Positions 46,334 through 54,572 of a stretch of 64,000 bases of DNA are shown here, piece after piece. The notes beneath the pieces are model-generated. The model saw only the letters and a list, made by a program, of their open reading frames with translations. It was not told where the DNA came from and did not search any database. The translations under genes were made by a program, and so were the position numbers. Position 1 is the stretch's first letter, and each line of letters opens with the position of its first letter. Source of the stretch: DASXZH01 sp963829965 (GTDB lineage: Bacteria; Armatimonadota; Fimbriimonadia; Fimbriimonadales; Fimbriimonadaceae); NCBI GenBank assembly GCA_963829965.1, contig CAWHLK010000061.1, positions 1 through 64,000 of the forward strand, written 5' to 3'.

Positions 46334-47858
46334 ATGTCTGCGTATGAACAGGTTCAAAAGTCGTATTCGAGAATAAATGCAATCCAAAAAGCAATAGGCC
46401 TTATGGCCTGGGATCGTCAGGTTTTGATGCCCCCCGGGGGAGCCAAAGCAAGAACCGAGCACACCGCTGCCCTAAGCGCCATGCTTCACCGGGAATGGAC
46501 TTCGGACGAGCTCAGGCGGTCTTGCGAAGAGGCAGCAACAGAAGCGGAACCTGGCTCCGAAGAATCGGCGATCGTCCGCGTTCTTCTTAGAGAAATTCAG
46601 ATTCAGACGAAAATTCCCGAGAGCCTCGTCTCGGAGAAGGCCCGAGTTTCCTCGGATGCCTATGAAAATTCGGCGGGCAGCACGATCCCAATCCAACTTC
46701 GCCCGTTTAGCTCCATACCTGGACCGGCTCTTCGATATAGCTCGAGAAACCGCCGAGTTGCTTGGCTACAAAGACCATATCTACGATCCGCTCATTGACC
46801 TCTTCGAGGAAGGAGCCACGAAGGCGCAAGCCCAAAGCATGTTCGACGCCCTCAAGGGGCCTATCCGCGAACTCGTCGAACTGGCGTCCGAACAAGCTAT
46901 CAATGACACGTTCCTGTTCGGCGAATGGGACGCCAAACGACTGGTTGCTTTTGCCGAGCACATGGCCGAAACCGTTGGCTTTGACTTTAACCGTGGTCGC
47001 ATCGACCTCACCACCAACGCCTTCTGCAGCAACTTCTCTCGCAACGACGTACGGCTGACGACACGATCGGACATGCATATAGGCGGCATTCTGTTTAGCT
47101 CGCTCCACGAGATGGGCCACGGCCTCTACGAGCAGAACTCCCCTCAAAAATGGGATCGAACGCCTCTTGCCGGAGGGACATCCCTGGGTGTCCACGAGAG
47201 CCAGTCTAGGACGTGGGAAAACATAGTTGGCCGCTCGCACGGCTTTTGGCAGCAGTTCCACCCCGAACTCGTTAAGCGCTTCCCCGCTCTCAAAGGCCAC
47301 TCCACGGAAGCGTTCTATCATGCCATCAACAAAGTAGAAGCCGACCCGATTCGCATCGGTTCGGACGAACTCAATTACAACCTACACATCCTGGTTAGAT
47401 TTGAATTGGAGTGCGAAGTGCTCGAGCGCTCAGTTGCCATCAAAGAGTTGCCTGAGGCTTGGAATGAGAAGTATCGCAAGTATTTAGGCGTGCTTCCCAA
47501 GAACGACGGTGAGGGCTGCCTTCAGGACGTGCACTGGTCGCGGGGATCGGTCGGTTATTTCCCTACCTACTCCATGGGCAACATGATCGGCTGGCAGATC
47601 TGGCGTCGTCTTCAGAAAGACATTCCCGACACGGAAGCCAAAATGGCCGAGGGCAACTTCTCACTTATTTTGGAATGGCTGACGGACAACGTATACGCGA
47701 AGGCGAAAACTCTATACGCCGCAAGAACTGCTGTTCAAAGTGACAGGAAAGCCTTTTGGCGCAGACGATTATATCGAGGGGATGACGAAGAAATATGGTG
47801 TCAGTGCATAATCCAAGAGGGGCAGGAACTGGCGATGCGGGAGGGAATTGCAGTGTGA
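46334..47858 (+). CDS. Carboxypeptidase Taq (M32) metallopeptidase, frameshifted
   Basis: M32 zinc carboxypeptidases remove C-terminal residues from peptides in the cytoplasm. Visible hallmarks are IGLMAWDRQVLMPPGGAKAR, the zinc motif HEMGH in LFSSLHEMGHGLYEQN, HESQSRTWENIVGRS, ADPIRIGSDELNYNLHI and GSVGYFPTYSMGNM. The frame changes around the AAAA at 46665-46668: the first part ends VSSDAYE and the second resumes ARSQSNFARLAPYLDRLFDIA. Removing one A joins them without loss. The full product is about 500 residues, the family norm. The cupin gene starts on its last codon. Confidence 0.92.
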
Positions 47859-48214
47859 AAAAAGTCAACGTCGGGCAAAAACTGGCGCAGATCAACGAGC
47901 ATTGGAAACCACGCGTCGCCGCCGAGTTAAACGGCCAAATGGTCAAGTTGGTTAAGTTCAAAGGCGAGTTTGTCTGGCACCACCATGTCCATGAAGACGA
48001 GATGTTCTTCGTTGTAAAAGGCTCCTTTGAGATGCACTTTGAGGAATCCGTGGAAAGGGTTAGTGCAGGCGAGTTCATCGTGGTTCCCCACGGCGTAGAG
48101 CACAAGCCGTACGCCGCCGAAGAATGCGAAGTGATTCTATTTGAGCCCGCGTCCACCCTCAATACCGGCAACGCTGAGAACGAACTCACGCTTCACGAAT
48201 TGGAGCGTATTTAA
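47855..48214 (+). CDS. Cupin-domain protein
   Basis: GTG at 47855 overlaps the TGA of the M32 gene and has GGGAGG about 10 bases upstream. The 119-residue product is a single cupin barrel: FVWHHHVHEDEMFFVVKGSFEM carries the H-x-H-x(4)-E metal motif and AGEFIVVPHGVEHKPYA the second. Such one-domain cupins are enzymes or binding proteins of diverse type; no substrate can be given. Coupling with the peptidase suggests co-expression rather than a shared pathway. Confidence 0.87.
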   Translation: MKKVNVGQKLAQINEHWKPRVAAELNGQMVKLVKFKGEFVWHHHVHEDEMFFVVKGSFEMHFEESVERVSAGEFIVVPHGVEHKPYAAEECEVILFEPASTLNTGNAENELTLHELERI

Positions 48215-48251
48215 ACAGTGGTCGCGCGCCCCTCGCCTTTACCCTCACCAG

Positions 48252-48285
48252 AACCCAACACCCAAAACCCAACACCCAAAACCTA
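48252..48285. repeat. Short direct repeat ACCCAACACCCAAA (two copies)
   Basis: Two head-to-tail copies of the 14-mer ACCCAACACCCAAA followed by ACCTAAAA form a G-free, C/A-only stretch just before the start of the FAD reductase gene. There is no Shine-Dalgarno in this stretch, so start-site recognition for that gene is unclear. Confidence 0.8.
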
Positions 48286-48292
48286 AAAACTT

Positions 48293-49510
48293 ATGCCCAT
48301 GACTCACACCAAATATCTACTTATCGGAGGCGGGGTCGCTTCTGTTTCCGCCGCCAAGGCAATTCGCGAACTGGATACTGAAGGGCGAGTGATGCTCGTA
48401 ACCTCCGACTCGCTCATGCCTTATGACCGTCCGCCACTGTCCAAGAATTTTCTGGCGAATCCGGGGATGACCCACGACGACGTCTCTTCCAAGTACGACG
48501 TCTGGTACACGGACAACCGAATCGAAGTAACCCTGGGGACGCGTGTGGATTCTCTGGACCGGGCCATAAACAGGGCCAACCTGGAGAGTGGGGAGCTGGT
48601 CAGCTACGAGAAGCTGCTGCTTGCGACCGGTTCTCGAGCCCGAACCCTCGGCATGACGGACTTCGCTCGGCGGGTGTTTGCGCTCAGAACAATAGCGGAC
48701 GCAGGAGCTATAAGAGACGCCATGGCAGATGCTGAATCCGCGGTGATCGTTGGGACCGGCTATCTTGGCCCGGAGGTTGCGGCGGAATGCGTCTCAAAAG
48801 GAATAAAGACCACCATCATTGGCCGTGAAGCATCCATATGGGACCGATTCGCCAGCCCGGAACTGGGCGAGTTCTTAAACAGCTATTACCGCTCTAAAGG
48901 TGTGGACCTTATCTTGAACGACAAGTTCGCCTCCCGAACCGATAGCCATGTGGTGACGGCTGGCGGCGTTGAAGTGCCTGCCGACCTCGTGGTTTTGGCA
49001 GTGGGAGCTGAACCAAACACGGAGTTGGCTCGCCATTCCCAGCTTCCTTTAGATCCTCTTGATGGCGGGGTTATCGTCGACGCCTACTTGCAGACTACCG
49101 ACCCCAGCATTTTCGCCGCGGGTGACATCGCTCATTTTCCTGATAAGGCAATGGGCAAGGCAACCCGGCACGAGCATCATCTCAATGCGCAGTGGCAGGG
49201 CGCGGCGGCAGGTGCAAACATGGCAGGCGCCGGCAAACCCTATGAGCGGGTTTCCTACTTCTTTTCGGACTTTTTGGATTTGCACATGATCCAGCGCGGC
49301 TCATGTCCTGCCGCGCCCGAAACAAAGGTGATCGGAAATCTTGGGACCGGGGAGTTCACCGAGCTTTACGCGGATCACGAGGGTGTGCTCAAAATGGGGA
49401 TCTCCATTAGCCGCGAAGAGAAGAAGCTTGACCCGCTTTCAGACAAGCTGGAAGCACTGATCTCCAATCAAACCGTCTTGGAGAAAGTTTCGCAGACCGA
49501 CTTCAAATAG
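48293..49510 (+). CDS. FAD-dependent ferredoxin/rubredoxin reductase-type oxidoreductase
   Basis: A 405-residue class II pyridine-nucleotide-disulfide-type reductase without a redox disulfide. FAD site: YLLIGGGVASVSAAKAIREL, MPYDRPPLSK, LLLATGSRARTL. NAD(P)H site: AVIVGTGYLGPEVAAECVSKG. Second FAD contact: DPSIFAAGDIAHFPDK. The C-terminal domain contains YFFSDFLDLHM. Such enzymes pass electrons from NAD(P)H to ferredoxin or rubredoxin. ATG at 48299 is an equally possible start. The direct repeats lie immediately upstream. Confidence 0.9.
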   Translation: MPMTHTKYLLIGGGVASVSAAKAIRELDTEGRVMLVTSDSLMPYDRPPLSKNFLANPGMTHDDVSSKYDVWYTDNRIEVTLGTRVDSLDRAINRANLESGELVSYEKLLLATGSRARTLGMTDFARRVFALRTIADAGAIRDAMADAESAVIVGTGYLGPEVAAECVSKGIKTTIIGREASIWDRFASPELGEFLNSYYRSKGVDLILNDKFASRTDSHVVTAGGVEVPADLVVLAVGAEPNTELARHSQLPLDPLDGGVIVDAYLQTTDPSIFAAGDIAHFPDKAMGKATRHEHHLNAQWQGAAAGANMAGAGKPYERVSYFFSDFLDLHMIQRGSCPAAPETKVIGNLGTGEFTELYADHEGVLKMGISISREEKKLDPLSDKLEALISNQTVLEKVSQTDFK

Positions 49511-49616
49511 ATTCATTTCTTTGGAATCAAGTGATCTCTAAGCCCTGCTGCAACGTCATTGCGAGTCAGTGAGGTTGTTTAACACGTATACTTGTTAGAG
49601 CTTCGCGGGATATTAA

Positions 49617-49811
49617 ATGGTTTTTGCTTTAGCGTTTTCACCTGAGTTAATGCTCATTGTGCTGCTGGTGATTCTCCTACTTTTCGGAGGAACCAAGATT
49701 CCCCAACTGATGCGCGGCATGGGCCAAGGCATGGGTGAATTTAAAAAGGGCCTCAATGAGGGAAAACAGTCGGACCCTGCCAACGACGATACTCAAAAGC
49801 CGGCGAGTTAG
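49617..49811 (+). CDS. tatA: Sec-independent translocase TatA/E-type protein
   Basis: A 64-residue protein: one membrane helix (SPELMLIVLLVILLLFGGTKIP) followed by the hinge and amphipathic helix QLMRGMGQGMGEFKKGLNE. The FGGTKIP motif is the TatA hallmark (FG before the hinge). TatA forms the export pore for folded proteins. It is followed 15 bases later by a second member. No tatC is in the window. Confidence 0.9.
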   Translation: MVFALAFSPELMLIVLLVILLLFGGTKIPQLMRGMGQGMGEFKKGLNEGKQSDPANDDTQKPAS

Positions 49812-49826
49812 CCACAAAATTTGGAA

Positions 49827-50159
49827 ATGTCAGGTTTGCCCATTGTATTTGCGAACATTTTCGGCAATGCCGAAGGGATGCTCATTGTCGGTGTCCTTAT
49901 TCTTCTTCTTTTCGGCGGTCAGAAGATCCCCGAACTCATGCGTGGCCTCGGCAAAGGCATGGGGGAACTCAAGAAGGGCATGGAAGAAGGACGGCAACAT
50001 TTCGAGCAAGCTCTCCACGCGGAGCCGGATAAGCCGGTAGAAACAACAGTGGCCCCCGAAGTGAAGCCTGTGGCGGAAGCACTGCCCCGCAATGCTTCTG
50101 ATAAGACTGAAGAAGAACTTTCCGAGCCTGCGGGTGAAACCAAGCCGGTCACCGGTTAG
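49827..50159 (+). CDS. Second TatA/B-type protein
   Basis: ATG at 49827. A 110-residue protein: NAEGMLIVGVLILLLFGGQKIPELMRGLGK with the FG-hinge motif, then the amphipathic GMGELKKGMEEGRQHFEQAL and a longer, acidic, Pro/Glu-rich tail. Because FGG rather than a GP-type hinge is present it is TatA-like. Greater length and tail could mean a TatB role, but that is inference. It pairs in tandem with the shorter TatA gene. Confidence 0.87.
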   Translation: MSGLPIVFANIFGNAEGMLIVGVLILLLFGGQKIPELMRGLGKGMGELKKGMEEGRQHFEQALHAEPDKPVETTVAPEVKPVAEALPRNASDKTEEELSEPAGETKPVTG

Positions 50160-50494
50160 GAGACTGAGTCGGGACTGTATTCGAAGCGATTTCCACGTCG
50201 CAGTGCGTACTTTCTTCTGCTCTTTTCACTGTCTTCCAGAACTGAGTTCTGCTCGAGAGAGAGGGCTTTCCAAGGGGGGCGTGGAATGTCCCATCCGGAA
50301 AAGAAACAACCCCAGCTGTCCGTGTAAATAGCGACTCGTCCAAAATTGAATCAGGGTTACACTGATATCACGACTCAGGGAGAGCCTGGGTCCGCCAGGT
50401 CGAGAGACTCTGGACGAGACGCATACACACACATCCTCACAACCATGCAGGCCCCCAATCCCACGCGGGGCCTGCAACTCCTTATGCAAGATAG
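50160..50494. other. Noncoding stretch with strong GC hairpin
   Basis: No convincing gene. A perfect 9-bp stem, GCAGGCCCC (50447-50455) with GGGGCCTGC (50467-50475), has an 11-base loop. A smaller stem (CCTGG-gtccg-CCAGG) is near 50385-50400. Neither is followed by a clear T-run on the plus strand. It could be a structured RNA or a weak terminator; I cannot match it to a known RNA family. Confidence 0.5.
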
Positions 50495-50818
50495 CTAACC
50501 TGAGAGAGGTTGCGCCCAACTGCCATCCTCGTATATGATCCCACTCTGCAGTAGGTAGCCCATAACACGCTTTTTAAGGTCTAGGACGCCTCTATTGGGT
50601 TTGTCAGGCGTAAACGCGACCCCGAAGGGATCGTTCGTGAGGACAACGAGCTTCTGGGATGTGACTCCCTCAACCACTACCCACCATTCGCCAAGGGTGA
50701 CTTCCCAGAATTTTCCCTTGAGCTGGTCCGCAATGATCCTTGCAAGTGCGTAGTCGCAATCGGGCAACATGCCCAATGCAACATCAAATCTTGTGCCACA
50801 GGGCGGATGCCCGTGCAT
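50495..50818 (-). CDS. Small hypothetical protein
   Basis: A 107-residue frame (MHGHPPCGTRFDVALGM and so on); a second ATG at 50770 would give 91 residues starting MLPDCDYALARIIADQLKGK. The sequence is protein-like with regular strands: FWEVTLGEWWVVVEGVTSQK, LVVLTNDPFGVAFTPD, GYLLQSGIIYEDGSW. I do not recognise a family. It lies alone between noncoding stretches, convergent with the Tat genes, which supports it as a real gene. Confidence 0.55.
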   Translation of the reverse strand: MHGHPPCGTRFDVALGMLPDCDYALARIIADQLKGKFWEVTLGEWWVVVEGVTSQKLVVLTNDPFGVAFTPDKPNRGVLDLKKRVMGYLLQSGIIYEDGSWAQPLSG

Positions 50819-51156
50819 GGAAACTGATTACTTCCAAACCTCGGCGAGGTTTAGGAGTCGCGATACGGCCTTCAGTTGCGATGGCACTCTTGGAAATCCA
50901 GCTCGGTGCAGCGCCGAGGCTTAATGCGGTTATCCAAAGACTGTTTGAGAAGTCCCCATAGACCGGCAACGGAAGCCGCAAACACCGAAACAAGCACCGC
51001 CATCTGCATCAACAATAGTCTTGTCCAACAATTCGCCTGCAGATCGGACGCGAGAAATGCCGGGTATGCCCTAGTTCTCGCAAGAGTGCCGGGCTTTCCG
51101 GCAAGACCCATCGAAGCGGCAGGCCGAGAATCCTGCTTCCATGGCATAATTTTGGA
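50819..51156. other. Mostly noncoding stretch upstream of metH, with a doubtful small ORF
   Basis: About 340 bases. On the minus strand a frame from ATG 51009 to 50872 would encode 45 residues with one membrane segment (QMAVLVSVFAASVAGLWGLL). It has no known relatives that I can name and no clear ribosome site, so I leave it uncalled. CATAAT at 51145-51150 lies 6 bases before the metH GTG and may be its -10. I see no cobalamin or SAM riboswitch. Confidence 0.4.
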
Positions 51157-53109
51157 GTGAAGTTAAAGTCGGAACTACTCGATGCGCTCAGCGACCACGT
51201 CCTCGTTTGGGACGGAGCGATGGGTACGCAGCTTCAAGCGGCAAACTTATCGGCTTCCGATTTTGCATTGCGCCCAAGCTCCTCCTTGTGCGGCGCGCTT
51301 AAGGAAACTGCCGAGCGTGTTGCGAATCACAACATGGAGGGATGCAATGAGCTTCTCAATGTGACGAGACCCGAAGTGGTGGAGCGCATTCACAGCGCTT
51401 ATTTAGAGGCGGGCTCCGACATCGTTGAAACGAACACCTTCGGCTGTACATCGATTGTCCTCGCCGAATATGGGATTCCTGAGCTCGTTTACGAGCTCAG
51501 CTTGGCCGCGGGCCAAATTGCCAAACGCGCGGCCGCAAAATACTCGACCCCTAACAAGCCTCGATTTGCAGCCGGCGCGGTAGGCCCTGGAACAAAGCTG
51601 GTTTCGCTTGGTCAGACAACCTGGCAAGAGATCGAGACGACGTATTTCGACGCATTCAGGGGCCTCCTTGAGGGCGACGTAGACGCTTTACTGCTTGAGA
51701 CCCTACAGGATCTCTTAATGGTCAAGGCTAGTGTGCGTGGCGCCATCCGCGCCATGGACCTTGTAGAGAGGCAAGTGCCGCTCTTCGTGCAGGTCACTAT
51801 GGAGCAAACCGGCACCATGCTGCTCGGAAGCGAAATCGGCGCCGCCCTGAATATGCTCGAGATGTTTCCTCAGGTGATTGCGATTGGATTGAACTGTGCG
51901 ACAGGACCCGTTGAAATGGCGCCTCACGTGCGGTTCCTCGGTCAAAACTCCACGAGGCCTCTCACGATTCAGCCTAATGCAGGGCTGCCAACAATGGAAG
52001 GCGGCCAAGCAGTTTACAAACTCACGCCCCAAGAACTTGCCCACCACCACGACCACTTTGTTTCCGATTTCGGAGTGGCCATGTGCGGCGGCTGCTGCGG
52101 CACAACTCCCGCGCACATTAGAGCGGTGGCCGATCAAGTTGGAGGAAGGAAGCATGGAAGCGGCGCCCATTGGCAAACAGTGAGCCATCTTTTCCCTGGT
52201 TGTGACTTCGAAATGAAGACAGATGAGCAAGCAGAGGCCCTAAAACTCGTCGGGTGCAGCAGCTTGTATCAGTTCCAGCCCTATAAACAGGACAGCAGCT
52301 TTCTCATCGTAGGCGAAAAAACCAACGCCAACGGCAGCCGGGCGTTTAAAGAAATGCTCGCGGCTGACAACTGGGAAGGACTGACCGAACTCGCCCGAGA
52401 GCTAGAAGCGGAAGGTTCCCACGTCCTCGATGTCTGCACTGCGTTTGTCGGGCGGAACGAAGCCAGGGACATGCAAACGCTGCTGGCTCACTATAACCGG
52501 ACCATCACCGTGCCGATCATGATCGACTCGACCGAGTGGCCGGTCATCGAAACTTCCCTCCAGTGCCTGGCCGGGAAGCCGATTGTGAACTCAATTAACT
52601 TTGAGGACGGAGGCAAGCGCGTTGAAAAGGTGCTCGACCTTTGCCGTAAATATGGTGCGGCGGTGGTCGCTCTAACCATTGATGAAGAAGGCATGGCGAA
52701 GACGGTGGAGAAGAAAGCGGAAATCGCCGACCGCCTCCTCGAGTCCACCCGCGCCTTCGGCCTACCGGACCATGACGTCTTCCTCGATTGTCTAACTTTC
52801 ACGCTCGGCTCCGGAGATGAGGAGTTCCGTCAGGCCGGGAAGGCGACCATTGACGCCATTCTGGAGATCCGCAAGCGTCACCCGCGGGTCAATACGATTT
52901 TGGGCGTGAGCAACATAAGTTTTGGCCTGAAACCCGCCGCACGGCTCGTGCTGAACTCCACTTTTCTTCACTACGCCCTCGAGGCAGGGCTAACCTCGGC
53001 GATCGTTCATTTCTCAAAGATCAAGCCAGAGAACCAGATCGACAAAGACATCTGGAAAGTAGCAAGTGACGTGGTTTTTGACCGCAGAGAGTTCTCGGCC
53101 GCGAGTTAG
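51157..53109 (+). CDS. metH: Methionine synthase, homocysteine- and folate-binding half only
   Basis: A 650-residue protein with two domains. The homocysteine S-methyltransferase barrel (about 1-320) includes LVWDGAMGTQLQ, VETNTFGCTS, the zinc ligand Cys in IGLNCATGP and the pair in MCGGCCGTTPAHI. The pterin-binding barrel (about 365-640) includes FLIVGEKTNANGSRAFKEML, LDVCTAFVGRNEARDM, PIMIDSTEWPVIE and NSINFEDGGKR. It stops at DVVFDRREFSAAS, so the cobalamin-binding and SAM-activation domains of full MetH (about 1200 residues) are missing. They may be encoded elsewhere, as in known split MetH systems. GTG start at 51157 with a -10-like box close by. Confidence 0.88.
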   Translation: MKLKSELLDALSDHVLVWDGAMGTQLQAANLSASDFALRPSSSLCGALKETAERVANHNMEGCNELLNVTRPEVVERIHSAYLEAGSDIVETNTFGCTSIVLAEYGIPELVYELSLAAGQIAKRAAAKYSTPNKPRFAAGAVGPGTKLVSLGQTTWQEIETTYFDAFRGLLEGDVDALLLETLQDLLMVKASVRGAIRAMDLVERQVPLFVQVTMEQTGTMLLGSEIGAALNMLEMFPQVIAIGLNCATGPVEMAPHVRFLGQNSTRPLTIQPNAGLPTMEGGQAVYKLTPQELAHHHDHFVSDFGVAMCGGCCGTTPAHIRAVADQVGGRKHGSGAHWQTVSHLFPGCDFEMKTDEQAEALKLVGCSSLYQFQPYKQDSSFLIVGEKTNANGSRAFKEMLAADNWEGLTELARELEAEGSHVLDVCTAFVGRNEARDMQTLLAHYNRTITVPIMIDSTEWPVIETSLQCLAGKPIVNSINFEDGGKRVEKVLDLCRKYGAAVVALTIDEEGMAKTVEKKAEIADRLLESTRAFGLPDHDVFLDCLTFTLGSGDEEFRQAGKATIDAILEIRKRHPRVNTILGVSNISFGLKPAARLVLNSTFLHYALEAGLTSAIVHFSKIKPENQIDKDIWKVASDVVFDRREFSAAS

Positions 53110-53274
53110 TAGGAAGCCCTTACATCCGTGGGTCTCGGGATTGACACAAAACCCTTCAGGCTTCCGAACGACAACGTCAACACCGTAGCTGTCTTCCGTG
53201 TGGCACTCTCGCCCGATTTTCAAACCCCACGGTGTGGCCTGAAGGGCCGAGTTTAAGCTGGGCTCGCCTCAACC

Positions 53275-54468
53275 TCATGTTCCTGCAACCATCCCTGACA
53301 ATTTCTTCCGAAAATGAGCCCATTTTGTCTCGGAAGCGTCATCCGCCGGAGGCTGCAAATGCAAGATGTCCCCTGCTTCCTTCGCTGCGATATTGTTGAT
53401 TTGAGCGCCGGCGAAGACAGGTCGGTGAGAAACGATACTCGGATTCTGCTCCGGCATCGTTGCCGGCTTTGACGAATCCCCAAACAAGCTGACAAGGAAC
53501 CCAAGAACCAGCTTCCGCCGGTCAGGAGGTGGGTTCTGGTAATCGATATTCTCAACCATGCTCGTCCGTTCGCCAAGCTCCGCGCGTTTCTCTGCCCTGG
53601 CGAACGCATCCCAAACCTGGGTTGAACTCGTTAAGGTCACAAGAGACGCCAAATCTCCGGCCGCTTCTGGCCCGGAAATGTAAGCCAGTGGAGTGGAGGA
53701 CTTATCGAGAAGGTCCACCATCTTGGTGTCAAACATCTTGATGTCCACCGCCGCCAGCTCTTTAAGGGCGGTATCTACCGAGCCAGGATCAGTGCCCAGA
53801 AGATTTCGAAGGCACGTCCGCAACTTCGTCTGTTCTGAGAACTTCATCTGAGAGATAAGAGTCATGAGTTGGACCGTGTTCGCGTCAGGATTCCGGACGG
53901 CCAGGGCCTCATCCGCAGCAGGCAAAATGAAGGGGAAGTGGATTGCCACTAGCCTGACGGGCACGGGAGGCGGCTCGGAACGAGCTCCTATCACCGCCTG
54001 GTAGCAGTAGTCCTGCTCGCCCTTAGGCTTGGCCCTCCCCCACCATTCGTTGAGCTCAGGCGCCGGATCCTTTTTGGATAGCGAAGCGGGAACGATCGAT
54101 TCTGCGCCGAACCCTTCTTGGTAGGAAAGCAAAATCGCCGCGCAATAGTCGCCCACTGAGTAGGGGATTGCTAAGTGCGCCGCTCCAGGGTTCGTGCCTT
54201 TGCCCCTTACGGGAGAATACACTGCCTTGGTGAACCTCGCATCATGGAGATGCTCCAGCAAAGCGGGCACCGCGATAAAGCCCGCATCCACCAGTTTCAT
54301 CACCGGCTCAAAGCGATGTTCTGGGTCCCCATAGCCGATTTCAGTCAGGTCAATTTTCGATGATTCCTGAGCGAGCCCGCTGATTAACGCGCCATAGTCC
54401 TGCTTCGGAACAGGAGTGCCGTCTTGTGCCAATGCAACGGCAATGGCGAGGGCCGAAAGGAAAACCAT
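53275..54468 (-). CDS. Secreted protein of unknown function
   Basis: A 397-residue protein with signal peptide MVFLSALAIAVALAQDG. The helical pattern (ALLEHLHDARFTKAVYS, GDYCAAILLSYQEGFG, DTALKELAAVDIKMFDTKMV) suggests alpha-solenoid or HEAT-like units. Planctomycete and Armatimonadota proteins with similar text (HLAIPYSVGDYCAAIL) exist as far as I recall, without known role. It stands alone between metH and a metallophosphoesterase gene, convergent with metH. Confidence 0.7.
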   Translation of the reverse strand: MVFLSALAIAVALAQDGTPVPKQDYGALISGLAQESSKIDLTEIGYGDPEHRFEPVMKLVDAGFIAVPALLEHLHDARFTKAVYSPVRGKGTNPGAAHLAIPYSVGDYCAAILLSYQEGFGAESIVPASLSKKDPAPELNEWWGRAKPKGEQDYCYQAVIGARSEPPPVPVRLVAIHFPFILPAADEALAVRNPDANTVQLMTLISQMKFSEQTKLRTCLRNLLGTDPGSVDTALKELAAVDIKMFDTKMVDLLDKSSTPLAYISGPEAAGDLASLVTLTSSTQVWDAFARAEKRAELGERTSMVENIDYQNPPPDRRKLVLGFLVSLFGDSSKPATMPEQNPSIVSHRPVFAGAQINNIAAKEAGDILHLQPPADDASETKWAHFRKKLSGMVAGT

Positions 54469-54560
54469 GTTCCAGTTGTACCCCTCATTTAACCGGCTTC
54501 AAACGAACCGTCTGCATGCTCGGTTCCGCTTGTATGCGAAATCACGCCGATGCCCCTCGG

Positions 54561-54566
54561 TAGACT
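54561..54566 (+). promoter_or_regulatory. Putative -10 box (TAGACT) for the metallophosphoesterase gene
   Basis: TAGACT ends 6 nt before the ATG at 54573, with AGCGCA between, so no leader or Shine-Dalgarno. It is a member of the TAnnnT-near-ATG group. Confidence 0.4.
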
Positions 54567-54572
54567 AGCGCA

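Noticed and set aside
50872..51009. 45-codon membrane-type ORF on the minus strand
   Set aside because: No ribosome site, no recognisable family, and such short hydrophobic frames arise by chance; left uncalled.
50160..51156. Cobalamin or SAM riboswitch upstream of metH
   Set aside because: I could not find the conserved cores of either class; the start codon is close to a -10-like box, leaving no room for a leader RNA.
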